Positions 7,078-17,800 of a stretch of 28,476 nucleotides of DNA are shown one piece after another. A program made the translations under genes and the position numbers. Below the pieces are notes generated by a model. It was not told the DNA's origin, made no database searches, and saw only the letters and a list, made by a program, of their open reading frames with translations. How positions within the stretch are numbered: the stretch's first letter is position 1; each line of letters starts with the position of its first letter. The stretch covers positions 1 through 28,476 of the forward strand of contig CAZKFR010000044.1 of NCBI GenBank assembly GCA_964552015.1. The letters are read 5' to 3'. Source of the DNA: Rhodocaloribacter sp964552015. GTDB lineage: Bacteria; Bacteroidota; Rhodothermia; Rhodothermales; ISCAR-4553.

Positions 7078-10000
7078 ATGCGTTTCTTCCGGAAGGAGAA
7101 GGTGCCCGTGTTCCACCGATTGTTTCCCTCGATGTACCCGGCTGTTTCGATGCGCCTGTTGGTGTGGGGACTGGCGCTGTGGTGCGTCGTGGGAGCGGTC
7201 CGGGCACAGCCGGAGCCGGCCGCCCGCCTGGCCGTGCCGCCGGTCTTCTCGGCCGAGGCGGGCCGGCCGTTTCGCCTCTATGTCACCCCGAACGAACACG
7301 GCGGGCACGCGCAGACGTGGTCGCTCGTGCAGGACGATCGGGGCCTGATCTACGTGGGCAACAACCACCGCGTGCTCGAATACGACGGCGCGACGTGGCG
7401 GCACATCCCCATCCCCAACGAGAGCATCGCGCGCGGCCTGGCCGTCGACGCCCACGGCACGGTGTTCGTCGGGGCGCAGGACGAGATCGGCTACCTGGCC
7501 GCCGGGCCGGACGGCGCCACCCGCTTCGTCTCCTTGCTGGAGGCCCTGCCCCCGGAAGACCGCGCCTTCGGGGACGTGTGGCGGGTGGTGGTGCTCTCGG
7601 ACGGCGTCTACTTCCAGAGCACCCGGCAGATCATGCGGTGGAAGGGCCGCCCCCCGATGCGGGTCTGGCGCACCGCGACGCGCTTCCGCCCGGCCACGGC
7701 GGTGCGGGACACGCTCTTCGTCTCGGAGGACGGCCGTGGCCTCCTCGCCCTCGCCGGCGACACGCTGGCGCCGGTGCCCGGCGGGGATGTATTCGCCGAC
7801 AGGCCGGTCTACACGGTGCTGCCCCTGCCGGATGGCGACCTCGTCGTCGGCACGGCCGGCGACGGCCTTTACCGCCGGGCGGGCCGGGCGTTCGTGCCGA
7901 TGCCCACCGGAGCCGACGACGTACTCCGCGACGGCTTCCTCTATGCCGGGGCCGTGCTGCCCGGCGGCCCGCTCGCCTTCGGGACGATCCGGCGTGGCGG
8001 CGTCGTGATCGCCCCGGACGGCCGGCTCCTGCGGCGGCTCGACCCGTCCGCCGGCGTCCCATCCGATCCCATCCTGAACCTGGCCCTCGACCGGGAAGGC
8101 GCGCTCTGGGTGGTGCAGGATGGCGGCCTGGTCCGTCTGGAGACGAACAGCCCGATGACAGTCTTCGACGAGGCGCTGGGCATTGGCGGGACGGTGGAAG
8201 CGGTGGCCCGGCACCGGGGCCGGCTCTATGCGGCCACCCGCGAGGGCCTCCGGCGGCTCGAGCCCGGTCCGGAAGGAGGCGCCCGCTTCGCACCTGTGCC
8301 CGGCCTCGACGGACAGATCTGGGACCTCGCCGATGCCGGGGCGACGCTGCTCGTGGCGGGTGCGGGCGGCGTGTTCACGCTGCGCGACGGCCGGGCCGAG
8401 CGCCTGCTGTCGGCGGGTCACGCCTACACCCTGTATCTCGACCCCGACCGGCCGGGCCGCGTCTGGGCAGGGCTGAACGACGGGCTGGCGGTGCTCGAAC
8501 GCCGGGCCGGCCGCTGGGTGGCCGCCGGCCGCGTCGAGGGCCTCGCCGAGGAGGTGCGCTCCATCGCCCGCACCGGACCGCGGACGCTCTGGCTGGGCAC
8601 GTCGTACCAGGGACTCGTCGAGGTGGTCTTTCCCGAACATGGAAGCGATCCGCCCGCCGTCTACCGGTACGGTCCCGACGACGGCCTGCCCGAGGGACGC
8701 ATCTACCTGTTTCACGTAGCCGGACGGTGGAAGGCAGGCACGCTCCAGGGTCTGTTTGACTTCGGCAGCGAGGCCGGGCCGGACGGCACCCGGCGTCTCG
8801 TGCTCACGCCGGACACGGTCCTGGCCTCCGCCCTCGACGATCCCGCCCGCGACTTCTTTCGCATGGCCGAGGACGCCAGGGGCCACGTGTGGGCACGCCT
8901 CGACGACGAGACGGGCGTCTTCCTCCGGCAACCCGGCGGCGGCTACCGATGGGTCTGGGACGGTACCCCCCTGCGCCGGATCTCCAGCTCGACCTTTTCC
9001 TTCTTCCCGGAAGCCGACGGCGTGGTCTGGATCGGGCGCGGCCGGGACCTGATCCGCTACGACACGCAGCCGGCCTTCACCGCGACGGTGCCGGGGACGG
9101 TCGTGCTCCGGCAGGTGATGCCGACGGACCGGGACACGCTGCTCTTCGGCGGCGGGCGTGTGGCCGAACGCACCGCGCCGGTGCTTCCGTACGCGCTGCG
9201 CAACCTGCGCTTCACCTATGCCCTGCCCTTCTTCGATGCCTCCGACGCCACGCGCTACCAGGTACGCCTGGCGGGGTTCGAGGAGGAATGGTCCGCCTGG
9301 AGCGCGGAGACGTACCGGGACTACACCAACCTGCCCGAGGGGTCGTACCGCTTCCTCGTCCGGGCGCGGGATGTCTACGGGCGGGTCAGCCAGGCGTCGG
9401 CGTTCGCGTTCACGATCCGGCCGCCGTGGTACCGGACGCTCTGGGCCTACCTGGGCTACCTGCTGGCCGTGCTGGGGCTGGCCTATGCCGGCGTGCGCTG
9501 GCAGCAGCGACGCCACCGCGCCCGCGAGTGGGCGCTGGAGCAGCAGGTCCGGGAGCGCACCGCCGAGGTGGCCCGCCAGCGCGACCAGCTCGAACGGCAG
9601 GCCGTCCGCCTGGCCGAACTCGACCGGCTCAAGTCCCGCTTCTTCGCCAACGTCACGCACGAGTTCCGAACGCCGCTGACGCTGACGCTCGGCCCGCTCG
9701 AAGACCTGCTCGACGGCGGCACGCTCGACGAGGCGGACGCCGACCAGGTGCACCTGAGCCTGCGCAACGCCCGCCGCCTGCTCCGCCTGATCAACCAGAT
9801 CCTCGACGTCTCGCGCCTGGAGGCCGGGCGGATGCGCCTGCAGGCCCGCGAGGGCGACCTCGCCGCGTATGTGTACGAACTGGCACAGGCCTTCCTCCCC
9901 CTGGCCGAGCGCACCTGCGTGATGCTGCTGGTGGAGGTGCCGCCGGAGCCTGTCTATGTCCACTTCGACCACGACCAGATGGAGAAGGTCGTGGGCAACC

Positions 10001-11232
10001 TCCTCTCGAACGCCTTCAAGTTCACCCCGGCGGGCGGCACGGTGCAGGTGATCGTACGCGCCGACGCCGAAGCCGCCGAGGTGCAGGTGAGCGACACCGG
10101 ACCCGGCATCCCCCCGGACGACCTCGACCACATCTTCGACCGCTTCTACCGGGCCGACGAGCGGACGGCCCACCGGCAGCCGGGCACCGGCATCGGGCTG
10201 GCCCTCGTGAAGGAACTCGTGGAGTTGCACGGCGGGACGATCCATGCCGAAAGCACGGTCGGCGAAGGGACGACCTTCCGGGTCCGCCTGCCGCGCGGGA
10301 GCGACCATCTCCACCCCGATCAACGTGCCGACGCAGACGTGCCCGAAGAGGACGTCGAGGCGGAGGACCGGCTCACGCGCTATGCCGATCTCCCGTCGGG
10401 GCCTTCGGGCGATGAAAACGCGTCGGCAGGAGACCCGGAGGACGCCGCCCGCGAGGACCGCCCGCTCGTGCTCGTCGTGGACGACAACGCCGAACTGCGG
10501 GCCTTCCTGCGGCAGCACCTGGAGCCGGACTACCGCGTCGTCGAAGCCGAGGACGGCGCAGCGGCGCTCGAGAGGGCCCGCGAGGCCGTGCCCGACCTCA
10601 TCGTCTCGGACGTGATGATGCCCGGCCTCGACGGCGACGCCCTCTGCCGCGCCGTCAAGACCGACCCCGACCTCGACTTCGTGCCCGTGATCCTGCTGAC
10701 GGCCCGGGCCTCGATGGAGGGGCGGCTTCAGGGGCTGGAGACGGGCGCGGACGACTACCTGACGAAGCCCTTCGCCATGGCGGAGCTACGTGCCCGCATC
10801 GCCAACCTGATCGCGCAGCGCCGCCGCCTGAAGGCCCGCTGGCAGGGCGATGGCCTGCGCCTGCACGCCACCGTGCCGGAGGTGACCTCGGCCGACGAAG
10901 CCTTCCTCCAGTCCGTCCTCGACGCCATCGAGGCGGCGATGGAAGACGAGACGTTCTCCGTCGCCCGGCTGGCCGAAGCCGTCGGGCAGAGCCGCGCCAA
11001 CCTGCACCGCCGCCTCAAACAACTCACGGGCAAGACGCCCTCCGAATGGATCATGGCGCTCCGGCTCGAGCGGGCCGCCGCCCTGCTGGCCGGCGGGGCC
11101 GGCACCGTCTCGGAGGTGGCCTACGGCGTCGGCTTCAAGAGCGTCTCCTACTTCTGCAAGTGCTTCCGCGAGCGCTACGGCACCACCCCGGCCCGCTACC
11201 GCGAAACCCTCGGGGACGAGACGGACCGGTAG
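7078..11232 (+). CDS. Hybrid two-component system regulator (periplasmic propeller sensor, histidine kinase, receiver, AraC-type HTH)
   Basis: Seen, 1,384 residues from the ATG at 7078: a signal-peptide-like segment ending VRAQ; beta-propeller-type repeats over about residues 60-690 (QTWSLVQDDRGLIYVG style, as in two-component regulator propellers); a Y_Y_Y-like domain (about 708-785); one transmembrane helix (about 788-808); a coiled coil; a HisKA domain with His861 in VTHEFRTPLTL; an HATPase with Asn978, DTGPGIP and GTGIGLAL; a receiver with phospho-acceptor Asp1178; and a C-terminal AraC-type helix-turn-helix (about 1296-1375). Family knowledge: such regulators sense periplasmic ligands, often oligosaccharides, and activate nearby genes. 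Start is uncertain: GTG at 7066, ATG at 7150, and GTG at 7108 (AAGGAG 9 bases before it) also give signal peptides. It sits upstream of, and co-directional with, the surface-protein genes. Confidence 0.95.
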   Translation: MRFFRKEKVPVFHRLFPSMYPAVSMRLLVWGLALWCVVGAVRAQPEPAARLAVPPVFSAEAGRPFRLYVTPNEHGGHAQTWSLVQDDRGLIYVGNNHRVLEYDGATWRHIPIPNESIARGLAVDAHGTVFVGAQDEIGYLAAGPDGATRFVSLLEALPPEDRAFGDVWRVVVLSDGVYFQSTRQIMRWKGRPPMRVWRTATRFRPATAVRDTLFVSEDGRGLLALAGDTLAPVPGGDVFADRPVYTVLPLPDGDLVVGTAGDGLYRRAGRAFVPMPTGADDVLRDGFLYAGAVLPGGPLAFGTIRRGGVVIAPDGRLLRRLDPSAGVPSDPILNLALDREGALWVVQDGGLVRLETNSPMTVFDEALGIGGTVEAVARHRGRLYAATREGLRRLEPGPEGGARFAPVPGLDGQIWDLADAGATLLVAGAGGVFTLRDGRAERLLSAGHAYTLYLDPDRPGRVWAGLNDGLAVLERRAGRWVAAGRVEGLAEEVRSIARTGPRTLWLGTSYQGLVEVVFPEHGSDPPAVYRYGPDDGLPEGRIYLFHVAGRWKAGTLQGLFDFGSEAGPDGTRRLVLTPDTVLASALDDPARDFFRMAEDARGHVWARLDDETGVFLRQPGGGYRWVWDGTPLRRISSSTFSFFPEADGVVWIGRGRDLIRYDTQPAFTATVPGTVVLRQVMPTDRDTLLFGGGRVAERTAPVLPYALRNLRFTYALPFFDASDATRYQVRLAGFEEEWSAWSAETYRDYTNLPEGSYRFLVRARDVYGRVSQASAFAFTIRPPWYRTLWAYLGYLLAVLGLAYAGVRWQQRRHRAREWALEQQVRERTAEVARQRDQLERQAVRLAELDRLKSRFFANVTHEFRTPLTLTLGPLEDLLDGGTLDEADADQVHLSLRNARRLLRLINQILDVSRLEAGRMRLQAREGDLAAYVYELAQAFLPLAERTCVMLLVEVPPEPVYVHFDHDQMEKVVGNLLSNAFKFTPAGGTVQVIVRADAEAAEVQVSDTGPGIPPDDLDHIFDRFYRADERTAHRQPGTGIGLALVKELVELHGGTIHAESTVGEGTTFRVRLPRGSDHLHPDQRADADVPEEDVEAEDRLTRYADLPSGPSGDENASAGDPEDAAREDRPLVLVVDDNAELRAFLRQHLEPDYRVVEAEDGAAALERAREAVPDLIVSDVMMPGLDGDALCRAVKTDPDLDFVPVILLTARASMEGRLQGLETGADDYLTKPFAMAELRARIANLIAQRRRLKARWQGDGLRLHATVPEVTSADEAFLQSVLDAIEAAMEDETFSVARLAEAVGQSRANLHRRLKQLTGKTPSEWIMALRLERAAALLAGGAGTVSEVAYGVGFKSVSYFCKCFRERYGTTPARYRETLGDETDR

Positions 11233-11262
11233 CCTCCGTATCCCCTCCATGCCCTTCTTCCG

Positions 11263-11307
11263 GCCCATTTGCGGGCTTTTGCGACGGGACTGACATCTTT
11301 TGCGACG
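11263..11307 (+). promoter_or_regulatory. Phased TTTGCG direct repeats, candidate operator of the AraC-type regulator
   Basis: In the 161-bp gap 11233-11393, TTTGCG occurs at 11268, 11278 and 11299, spacings of 10 and 21 bp. The last two belong to an identical 11-bp word, CTTTTGCGACG (11276-11286 and 11297-11307). AraC-family proteins bind direct repeats about two helical turns apart, so this is a reasonable operator for the receiver gene and the giant surface gene. A short hairpin GCCC/GGGC (11263-11266 / 11273-11276) followed by TTTT overlaps it and could be a weak terminator of the preceding gene instead. Confidence 0.4.
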
Positions 11308-11393
11308 AGCGTGTTATGCCCGCGCGGGGAGGATGGACGAGACTGTAGGCATTGCACGCGCGCCTGTCTCACGTCCCGTCTCGTTCCCGACCG

Positions 11394-11801
11394 ATGGATG
11401 CTGCCGCCCCCCCTGCCCGCTCTGCCGGCTACGACATCCTCGTCGTGGACGACAACGCCGAGATGCGAGCCTACATCCGCCGCTGCCTGCGCAGCTTCGA
11501 GGGCGGAGCCCACCGCATCCAGGAGGCCGCCGACGGGCAGGAAGCCCTCGAAGCCCTCGCCGGGCACCCCTGCGACCTCGTCATCACCGACGTGGTCATG
11601 CCCCGGATGGATGGACTGACGCTCGGCCGGCTGGTGAGCGAGCACTACCCGGCCGTACCGGTCCTGCTCATCACCGGCGAGGCCCCGGCCGACGCTCGCC
11701 GCCGGGCGGCCCGCCTCACCGCCGCCGCCGTGCTCCCCAAGCCCTTCAACGGGCGCAAGCTGTGCCGGGCCCTCGACCGCCTGCTTCATCCCCATTCCTG
11801 A
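11394..11801 (+). CDS. Stand-alone response-regulator receiver protein (CheY-like)
   Basis: Seen: 135 residues from the ATG at 11394 with a single receiver domain and no output domain. The acidic pair Asp19/Asp20 (VVDDNAE), phospho-acceptor Asp66 (LVITDVVMP), Thr94 (LLITGE) and Lys116 (LPKPF) are all in place, so it should be phosphorylatable. An in-frame ATG-type start at 11352 would add 14 residues (MHARLSHVPSRSRP) with no family support, so the later ATG was chosen. It lies between the hybrid regulator and the giant surface protein; its stop is 43 bases before the latter's ATG, so the two are probably on one transcript. Inference: it may take phosphate from the hybrid kinase or act as a phosphate sink. 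The partner is unknown. Confidence 0.88.
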   Translation: MDAAAPPARSAGYDILVVDDNAEMRAYIRRCLRSFEGGAHRIQEAADGQEALEALAGHPCDLVITDVVMPRMDGLTLGRLVSEHYPAVPVLLITGEAPADARRRAARLTAAAVLPKPFNGRKLCRALDRLLHPHS

Positions 11802-11844
11802 AATCATTCGACGTCCCTTGCTGGTCCTCAATCCCCTTTTCGGC

Positions 11845-14800
11845 ATGAATAGATCCACGGCCTCCCGTCTCGTCGTTCTGTTGGTGGGAATCGTGCTGTG
11901 CGTAGCGGCCCGGTCCGCACACGCCCAGGACACCGTCCCCGGCACGCTGCTCTCGTTCGACGGCGTCGACGACTATGCCAGAGCCGACAATGGCATCTTC
12001 TTCGGGGCCACCTACACCCTCGAAGGCTGGTTCCGCACCGACGGAGATGCAATGACCGATGCGGAAGACCTCGTCAGCGGGGCGGTGCCCGGCGGCACGT
12101 ACATCCTCCTCGAAATCCGACCCTCGGGCCAGCTGCGCTACCTGCATCGCGTGCCGGCCGGAAGTGTGGGCGGGACGGAAGTCCTTTCTCCGGCCACCGT
12201 GAACGACGGCGCCTGGCATCACGTGGCCGCCGTGATGGACGGCACAGAGATCCGGCTCTACATCGACGGCGTGCTCGAAGCCTCAGCCCCCGAAACGTCA
12301 GCCATTAATGACCATGTGAACGTGTACCTGGGCAGCCTGGGCGATGGCGGCGGGCGCTTCTTCGGCGGAGCCATGGAGGAGGTGCGGGTGTGGAACGTGG
12401 CACGGACGGAGGCGGAGATCCGGGAGGCGATGCACCGTACGCTCGCCGGAGCGGAGACGGGGCTGGTGGCCTACTGGCAGTTCAACGAAGCCACCGGCAC
12501 GACGGCCGCGGACGTCGTCGGGGGGCACGACCTGACGTTGCAGAACGGCACCGCCTGGGTCGAGTCCGACGTGCCCGTGGCCGGGGGCGTGAGCGTGACC
12601 CGGACCGAGGCCGCCGGCCTGGTCGACTTCTCGGCCGCCGGCGTAACGATGAACTATTCGAGCCAGAGCGGGGCACAGGTCACGGTCACCCGCCTGGATG
12701 CGGCGCCGTCGAATCTGCCGGGCACGCTCATCACGTCGTTTGACAGCCAGTACTGGTCCATCGCGCGCTACGGTACGGGCACCTTCAGCGCCTACGTCAC
12801 CTTCACCGTGAGCGAAGACCTGACGGTGGCTGATGAGAACGATCCGGGACGGATCAAGCTGTTTCGCCGGTCGAGCACGGCGGGGTTAGAACCGTGGGGC
12901 ATGGTGGCCGCGGCGACGGGCGTGGATGCGGAGGCGAACACGGTGACGTTTTCGGGGGTGACGTCGTTCGGTCAGTTCGTGCTGGGGCGCAGCGGCACAC
13001 CCGATCCCATCGCCGGCACGCTGCTCTCGTTCGACGGCGTCGACGACCGCGCTTATGCGGCGACCGACCTGGACCTGGGTGCCACCGACATCACCGTCGA
13101 GGCCTGGGTACGCCGCGGCTCCACGGGCACCAACGATTTCTTCTTCTCGTACGGGGATGTCGGCGAGGGGCGCAACCAGGGCCTCTCGATGGGATACCGG
13201 CCTACCAATGTTTTTGCATTTGGATTTGCGGGCGGAAACGACCTGGACACGCCGGTGGCCTACACCGACACGGGCTGGCACCACTGGGCCGGGGTCTACG
13301 TCCGGTCGACGGGCGAGCGGCGACTCTACCGCGACGGTGTGCTGGTGGCCACGGACGTGACGGGCGAGTCGTTCGAGGAGGTGGCTTCTCCCGAGTTGTT
13401 CCTGGGGCGCTTTTTCCTTCAGGCGAACTCGGACTTTGGTGGTGATCTGGAGGAACTGCGGATCTGGAACACGGCGCGGACGGAGGCGGAGATCCGGGAG
13501 GCGATGCACCGCACACTCGCCGGAACGGAGACGGGGCTGGTGGCCTACTGGCAGTTCAACGAAGCCACCGGCACGACGGCCGCGGACGTCGTCGGGGGGC
13601 ACGACCTGACGTTGCAGAACGGCACCGCCTGGGTCGAGTCCGACGTGCCCGTGGCCGGGGGCGTGAGCGTGACCCGGACCGAGGCCGCCGGCCTGGTCGA
13701 CTTCTCGGCCGCCGGCGTAACGATGAACTATTCGAGCCAGAGCGGGGCACAGGTCACGGTCACCCGCCTGGATGCGGCGCCGTCCTCCCTGCCCGAGGGC
13801 GGCTCCGTCGAGACGGTCCTCGACAGCCAGTACTGGATCATCGAACGCGACGGCGCGGGCGGCTTCGATGCCGACGTTACCTTCACCGTGGCCGAGGACC
13901 TGACGGGCGACGTGGCCGGGCGCATCCTGCTCTTCCGCCGCGACAGCCGGGCGGGCGAAGGGGAGCCCTGGGAACAGGTGGGGACGGCCGACAGCCTCGA
14001 TGCCGCCACCGGGACGATCACCTTCCGCGGTCTGACCGAGTTCAGCCAGTTCGTGATCGTACGCGCACCGGCAGCCCAGGCGGTGCCGGGCACACGGCTC
14101 ACCTTCGATGGCGTCGATGATTATGTCGAGATACCGGACGCCCCGGACTTTGCCTTCGACCGGGACAGCTCGTATACCGTCGAAACGTGGGTGCGCTATA
14201 CGGGCACCGGCGGAAGCGGCTCCGGCGACGGGGCCATCATCGAGAAGTGGAGCGGCGGGGCGGCCTCCTATCCGTTCGTCCTGCGGGTCAACCGGCAGGA
14301 ACCGGGACAGGTGTACTGCGCCGTGTGGGATCAGAGCACGGGTATCTCATCCCGGTCCCAGGGAAACCTCAACGATGGCGCCTGGCACCATCTGGCGTGC
14401 GTGCACGACGGGGCGAAGCGCACCCTGACCCTCTACGTGGACGGTGAACCCCAGGAGGTAGCCTCGACGGCCTCCGTGGGGCCGCTCGCCAATACTCATC
14501 CCATCTATTTTGGACGGCGTGGCGGTCACCTGAACGAATGGTTCGGCGGGGATCTGGAGGAGGTGCGTATCTGGCGCGTCGCGCGGACGCAAACCGACGT
14601 TCGCGAAGCCATGCACCGGACGATGACGGGCACGGAGCCGGGGCTGGTGGCCTACTGGCAGCTCAATGAAGGTGCCGGCACCACGGCGGCCGATATTATC
14701 AGCGGGCATGATGGTGCGCTGAACGGCGGCACCGCCTGGGCTGCCTCCGACACGCCCGTCGGCGGCGGCGCGAGCGCCTCGGCCACGGCGGCCCTCGGCC

Positions 14801-17800
14801 CGGTCGACTTCGCCGCGCCCGGCCTCACGATAACCTTCACGGCCAACACCACGGCGGACCCGATCACCGTCACCCGCCTCGACCTCGACCCGTCCGACGC
14901 GCCCGGCGGCGCGGCGCTGACCTTCCTCGACGGGCGGTACTGGGTCGTCGAGCGCTTCGGCACCGGCACCTTCACGGCCGATCTGACCTTCACGGTCGAC
15001 GGCCTGACGGCGGGCGACGCCGCCGACCCGGGTCGCCTCAAGCTGCTGCGCCGCGACAGCCGGGCCGCGGGCGGCACGTGGTCCGTCGTCGCCCACGGCC
15101 TTGCAGCGGACGCCGGCGCAGGCACGGTCACGTTCCCCGGCGTCACGGCGTTCAGCCAGTATGCCATCGCGCGGGGCAGCACGCCCGGCACGCTCGCCGG
15201 GAGCGCCGCCGACTTCGACGGCACCAACCACCTCGACGTGGGCGACCTGGGCGACTTCGGGCGACGTCTGAAGACGGCCACCGTCTCGTTCTGGATGAAG
15301 AGCGCTTCGGCGGCCCCCGGCTCGATCATGAAGGTCGAGGTCGATCCGGCCACGCCCACCGCGCCGGTCTTCGCCATCGAGGCCAACCGCCTGCTCTCGG
15401 CCGGCTGCACCGTGGGCGACGGCGCGGGGGCGACGCTGTTCTACGTGCGCGATAGCGCCGGGCGGGTGCTGGCCCGCCACATCACCACGGACCTCTACGA
15501 CGGCACCTGGCACCACGTGGCCTGGGTGCTCACCGATGCCTCGGCCAACCAGATGACGGTCTACGTGGACGGCGTCGCGCAGACGCTCAACGGCACGTGC
15601 TCGCAGTCCCCGGCGACGTTCGTGGACTGGGGGCAGCCGCTCTTCCTGGGCGCGGCCTCCGCCGCCGGCACGGCCGAAGACCACGCCGTCGTGTCGCTCG
15701 ACCAGGTGCGGTTCTGGACCCGCGCCCGCACGGACCGGCAGGTGCGCGAGGCGATGCACCATCCCCTGACCGGTGCGGAGCCGGGCCTCGTCGCCTACTG
15801 GCTGTTCGACGAGGGCACGGGCAGCACGGCCGCCGACCTCGTGGGCGGGCACGACGGGACGTTCGTGGGCGGTGACGGGTGGACCCCCGCCACGATGCCG
15901 TTCGGGCCGGGCGTCTTCGCGCAGGAAACGGAAGCGAATGGCCTGATCGACTTTGCGGGAACCGGCCTGTCGGCGGACTACCTCGCCCACAGCGGCTCCG
16001 TCGTCGGCGTCGACCGGATCGACCGGACGCCCGAGAATCCGCCGGGCGGGACGGCCATCGAGGTGTTCGAGGGCGCCCACTGGCTCCTGACCCGCTACAC
16101 CGGCGGCCCCTTCTCGGCCGACCTGACCTTCAGCACGACGGGGCTGACGGCCGACGACGCCGCCGCACCCGGCCGGATCAAGCTCTTCCGCCGCGACGGC
16201 AACAGCGACGGCACCTGGACCCTCTCGGCCAGTGCCGCCGCGGTGGACGAGGCCGCCGGCACGGTCACCTTCACCGGCGTCTCGAAGAGCGGGCAGTACG
16301 TCCTGGCCCGCGGGGAGGAAGCACCGGCCGTCGCCGGCACGGCCCTCGACTTCGATGGTACCGACGACTTCGTGCGTGCGCCCGGCCTCGTGCTGCCCAA
16401 CACCTTCACCATCGAGATGTGGATCAACCCGCAGAGCGGCACCGACGGCCGCGCCTTCATCGCCAAAGACACGGGTGACAACGGCAGCGGATACGGCAGC
16501 GAGGACCTCTTCAACATCGGCTTCTATGATGGCAGCCTGCGGGTCTTCCTTCGAAACAAAAAGCTCCTGGCGGGCCCCCGCGTCACCGGGCAGCAGCACC
16601 TGGCCGTGGTCGTGCAGCAGACCGGCACCTCGTCGCTCGTGACGGTCTACCGCAACGGCGTTCAGATCGCCCAGGGCACGCTGGCGGCCGTTCTCGATGA
16701 TGACGGTTCCGGGCCTGACTGGACGTTCGGGCAGAACTGGGTGTTCCAGGCGCTGGCGAAGGCTCAGGCCGACCCGCCCGCCGGCGACTTCTTCGACGGC
16801 ACGCTCGACGAGGTCCGCATCTGGACCACCGCCCGCACCGCCGCACAGATTCGTTCGTCGATGCACCAGGTCTTTGGCGGCACCGTGGACGGGCTGCTCG
16901 CCTACTGGCCGTTCAACGAAGGCACCGGTACGACGGCCGTCGACCTGGTGGCCGGGCAGGACGGTTTGCTCGAGGGCGGCGCTTCCTGGGTGCCCTCCGG
17001 TGCGCCCATCGGCGCGGCTGTCGTGGCCTCCCGCACCGAGGCCGGCGGCCTGGTGGACTTCTCGGGCACAGGACTGCAGGTCGACTATGCCACCCAGAAC
17101 GGCGCGACGGTCTACGTCAGCCGCGTCGACGGGGCGCCCAACACCGTTCCTTCCGGCGTAACGGCTCTTGACGGGCAATACTGGGTCCTGGAGCGCTTTG
17201 GCACCGGCTCGTTCTCCGCCGACCTGATCTTCACCCCGTCCGAAGAGGTGGACGGGTACGACGAGCTGCTGGCCGGTCGCCTCAAGCTGTACCACCGCAC
17301 CGGCGGGGCGGATGGCGCGTGGATGCCCGCCGCCGAGGCGGCCGAGGTCAACCCCTTCACTGGCACCGTCACCTTCCGTCGCATCAGCCAGCCCGGGCAG
17401 TACCTGCTCGTCCGCAGCGACGCCCGCGCCCTCGTCCTCGACGGTGTCGATGACGCCGCTACGACCACATTGGCCGAGGATCTGGATTCGTGGACGTTGG
17501 AGGTGTGGGTGAAGGCTGATGCTGCCCCCACCGATGCGAAGACCACCGTCCTCGTCGAGCGTGGCGCCAACTATGCGCTCTTCTGGGACCATCCCGACGC
17601 GACCGCACGTGGGGCCGCCGCTCTCACCATCGGCGGCACGCAGTTCACGGCCTCCTTCGGTACGCTGGAGGCCGGGCGCTGGTACCACCTGGCTGCCTCG
17701 TACGATGGCGAGACCCTCCGCGCCTACCGCAATGGCCGGCTCATCACCCAGAACGAGGACCCGTCCGGCCCGCCCGACGCGGATCCGTCCACGCTCGTCA

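Noticed and set aside
5548..10518. Minus-strand open frame of 1,656 codons
   Set aside because: It is antisense to three well-supported genes with clear motifs (two amidohydrolases and the hybrid regulator). Its protein is Arg/Gly/His/Pro-rich with no domain. Long antisense frames are expected at this GC content.
12403..13784. Direct repeat as ends of a mobile element
   Set aside because: Both copies are in-frame parts of protein modules, with no transposase, inverted ends or target duplication between them.
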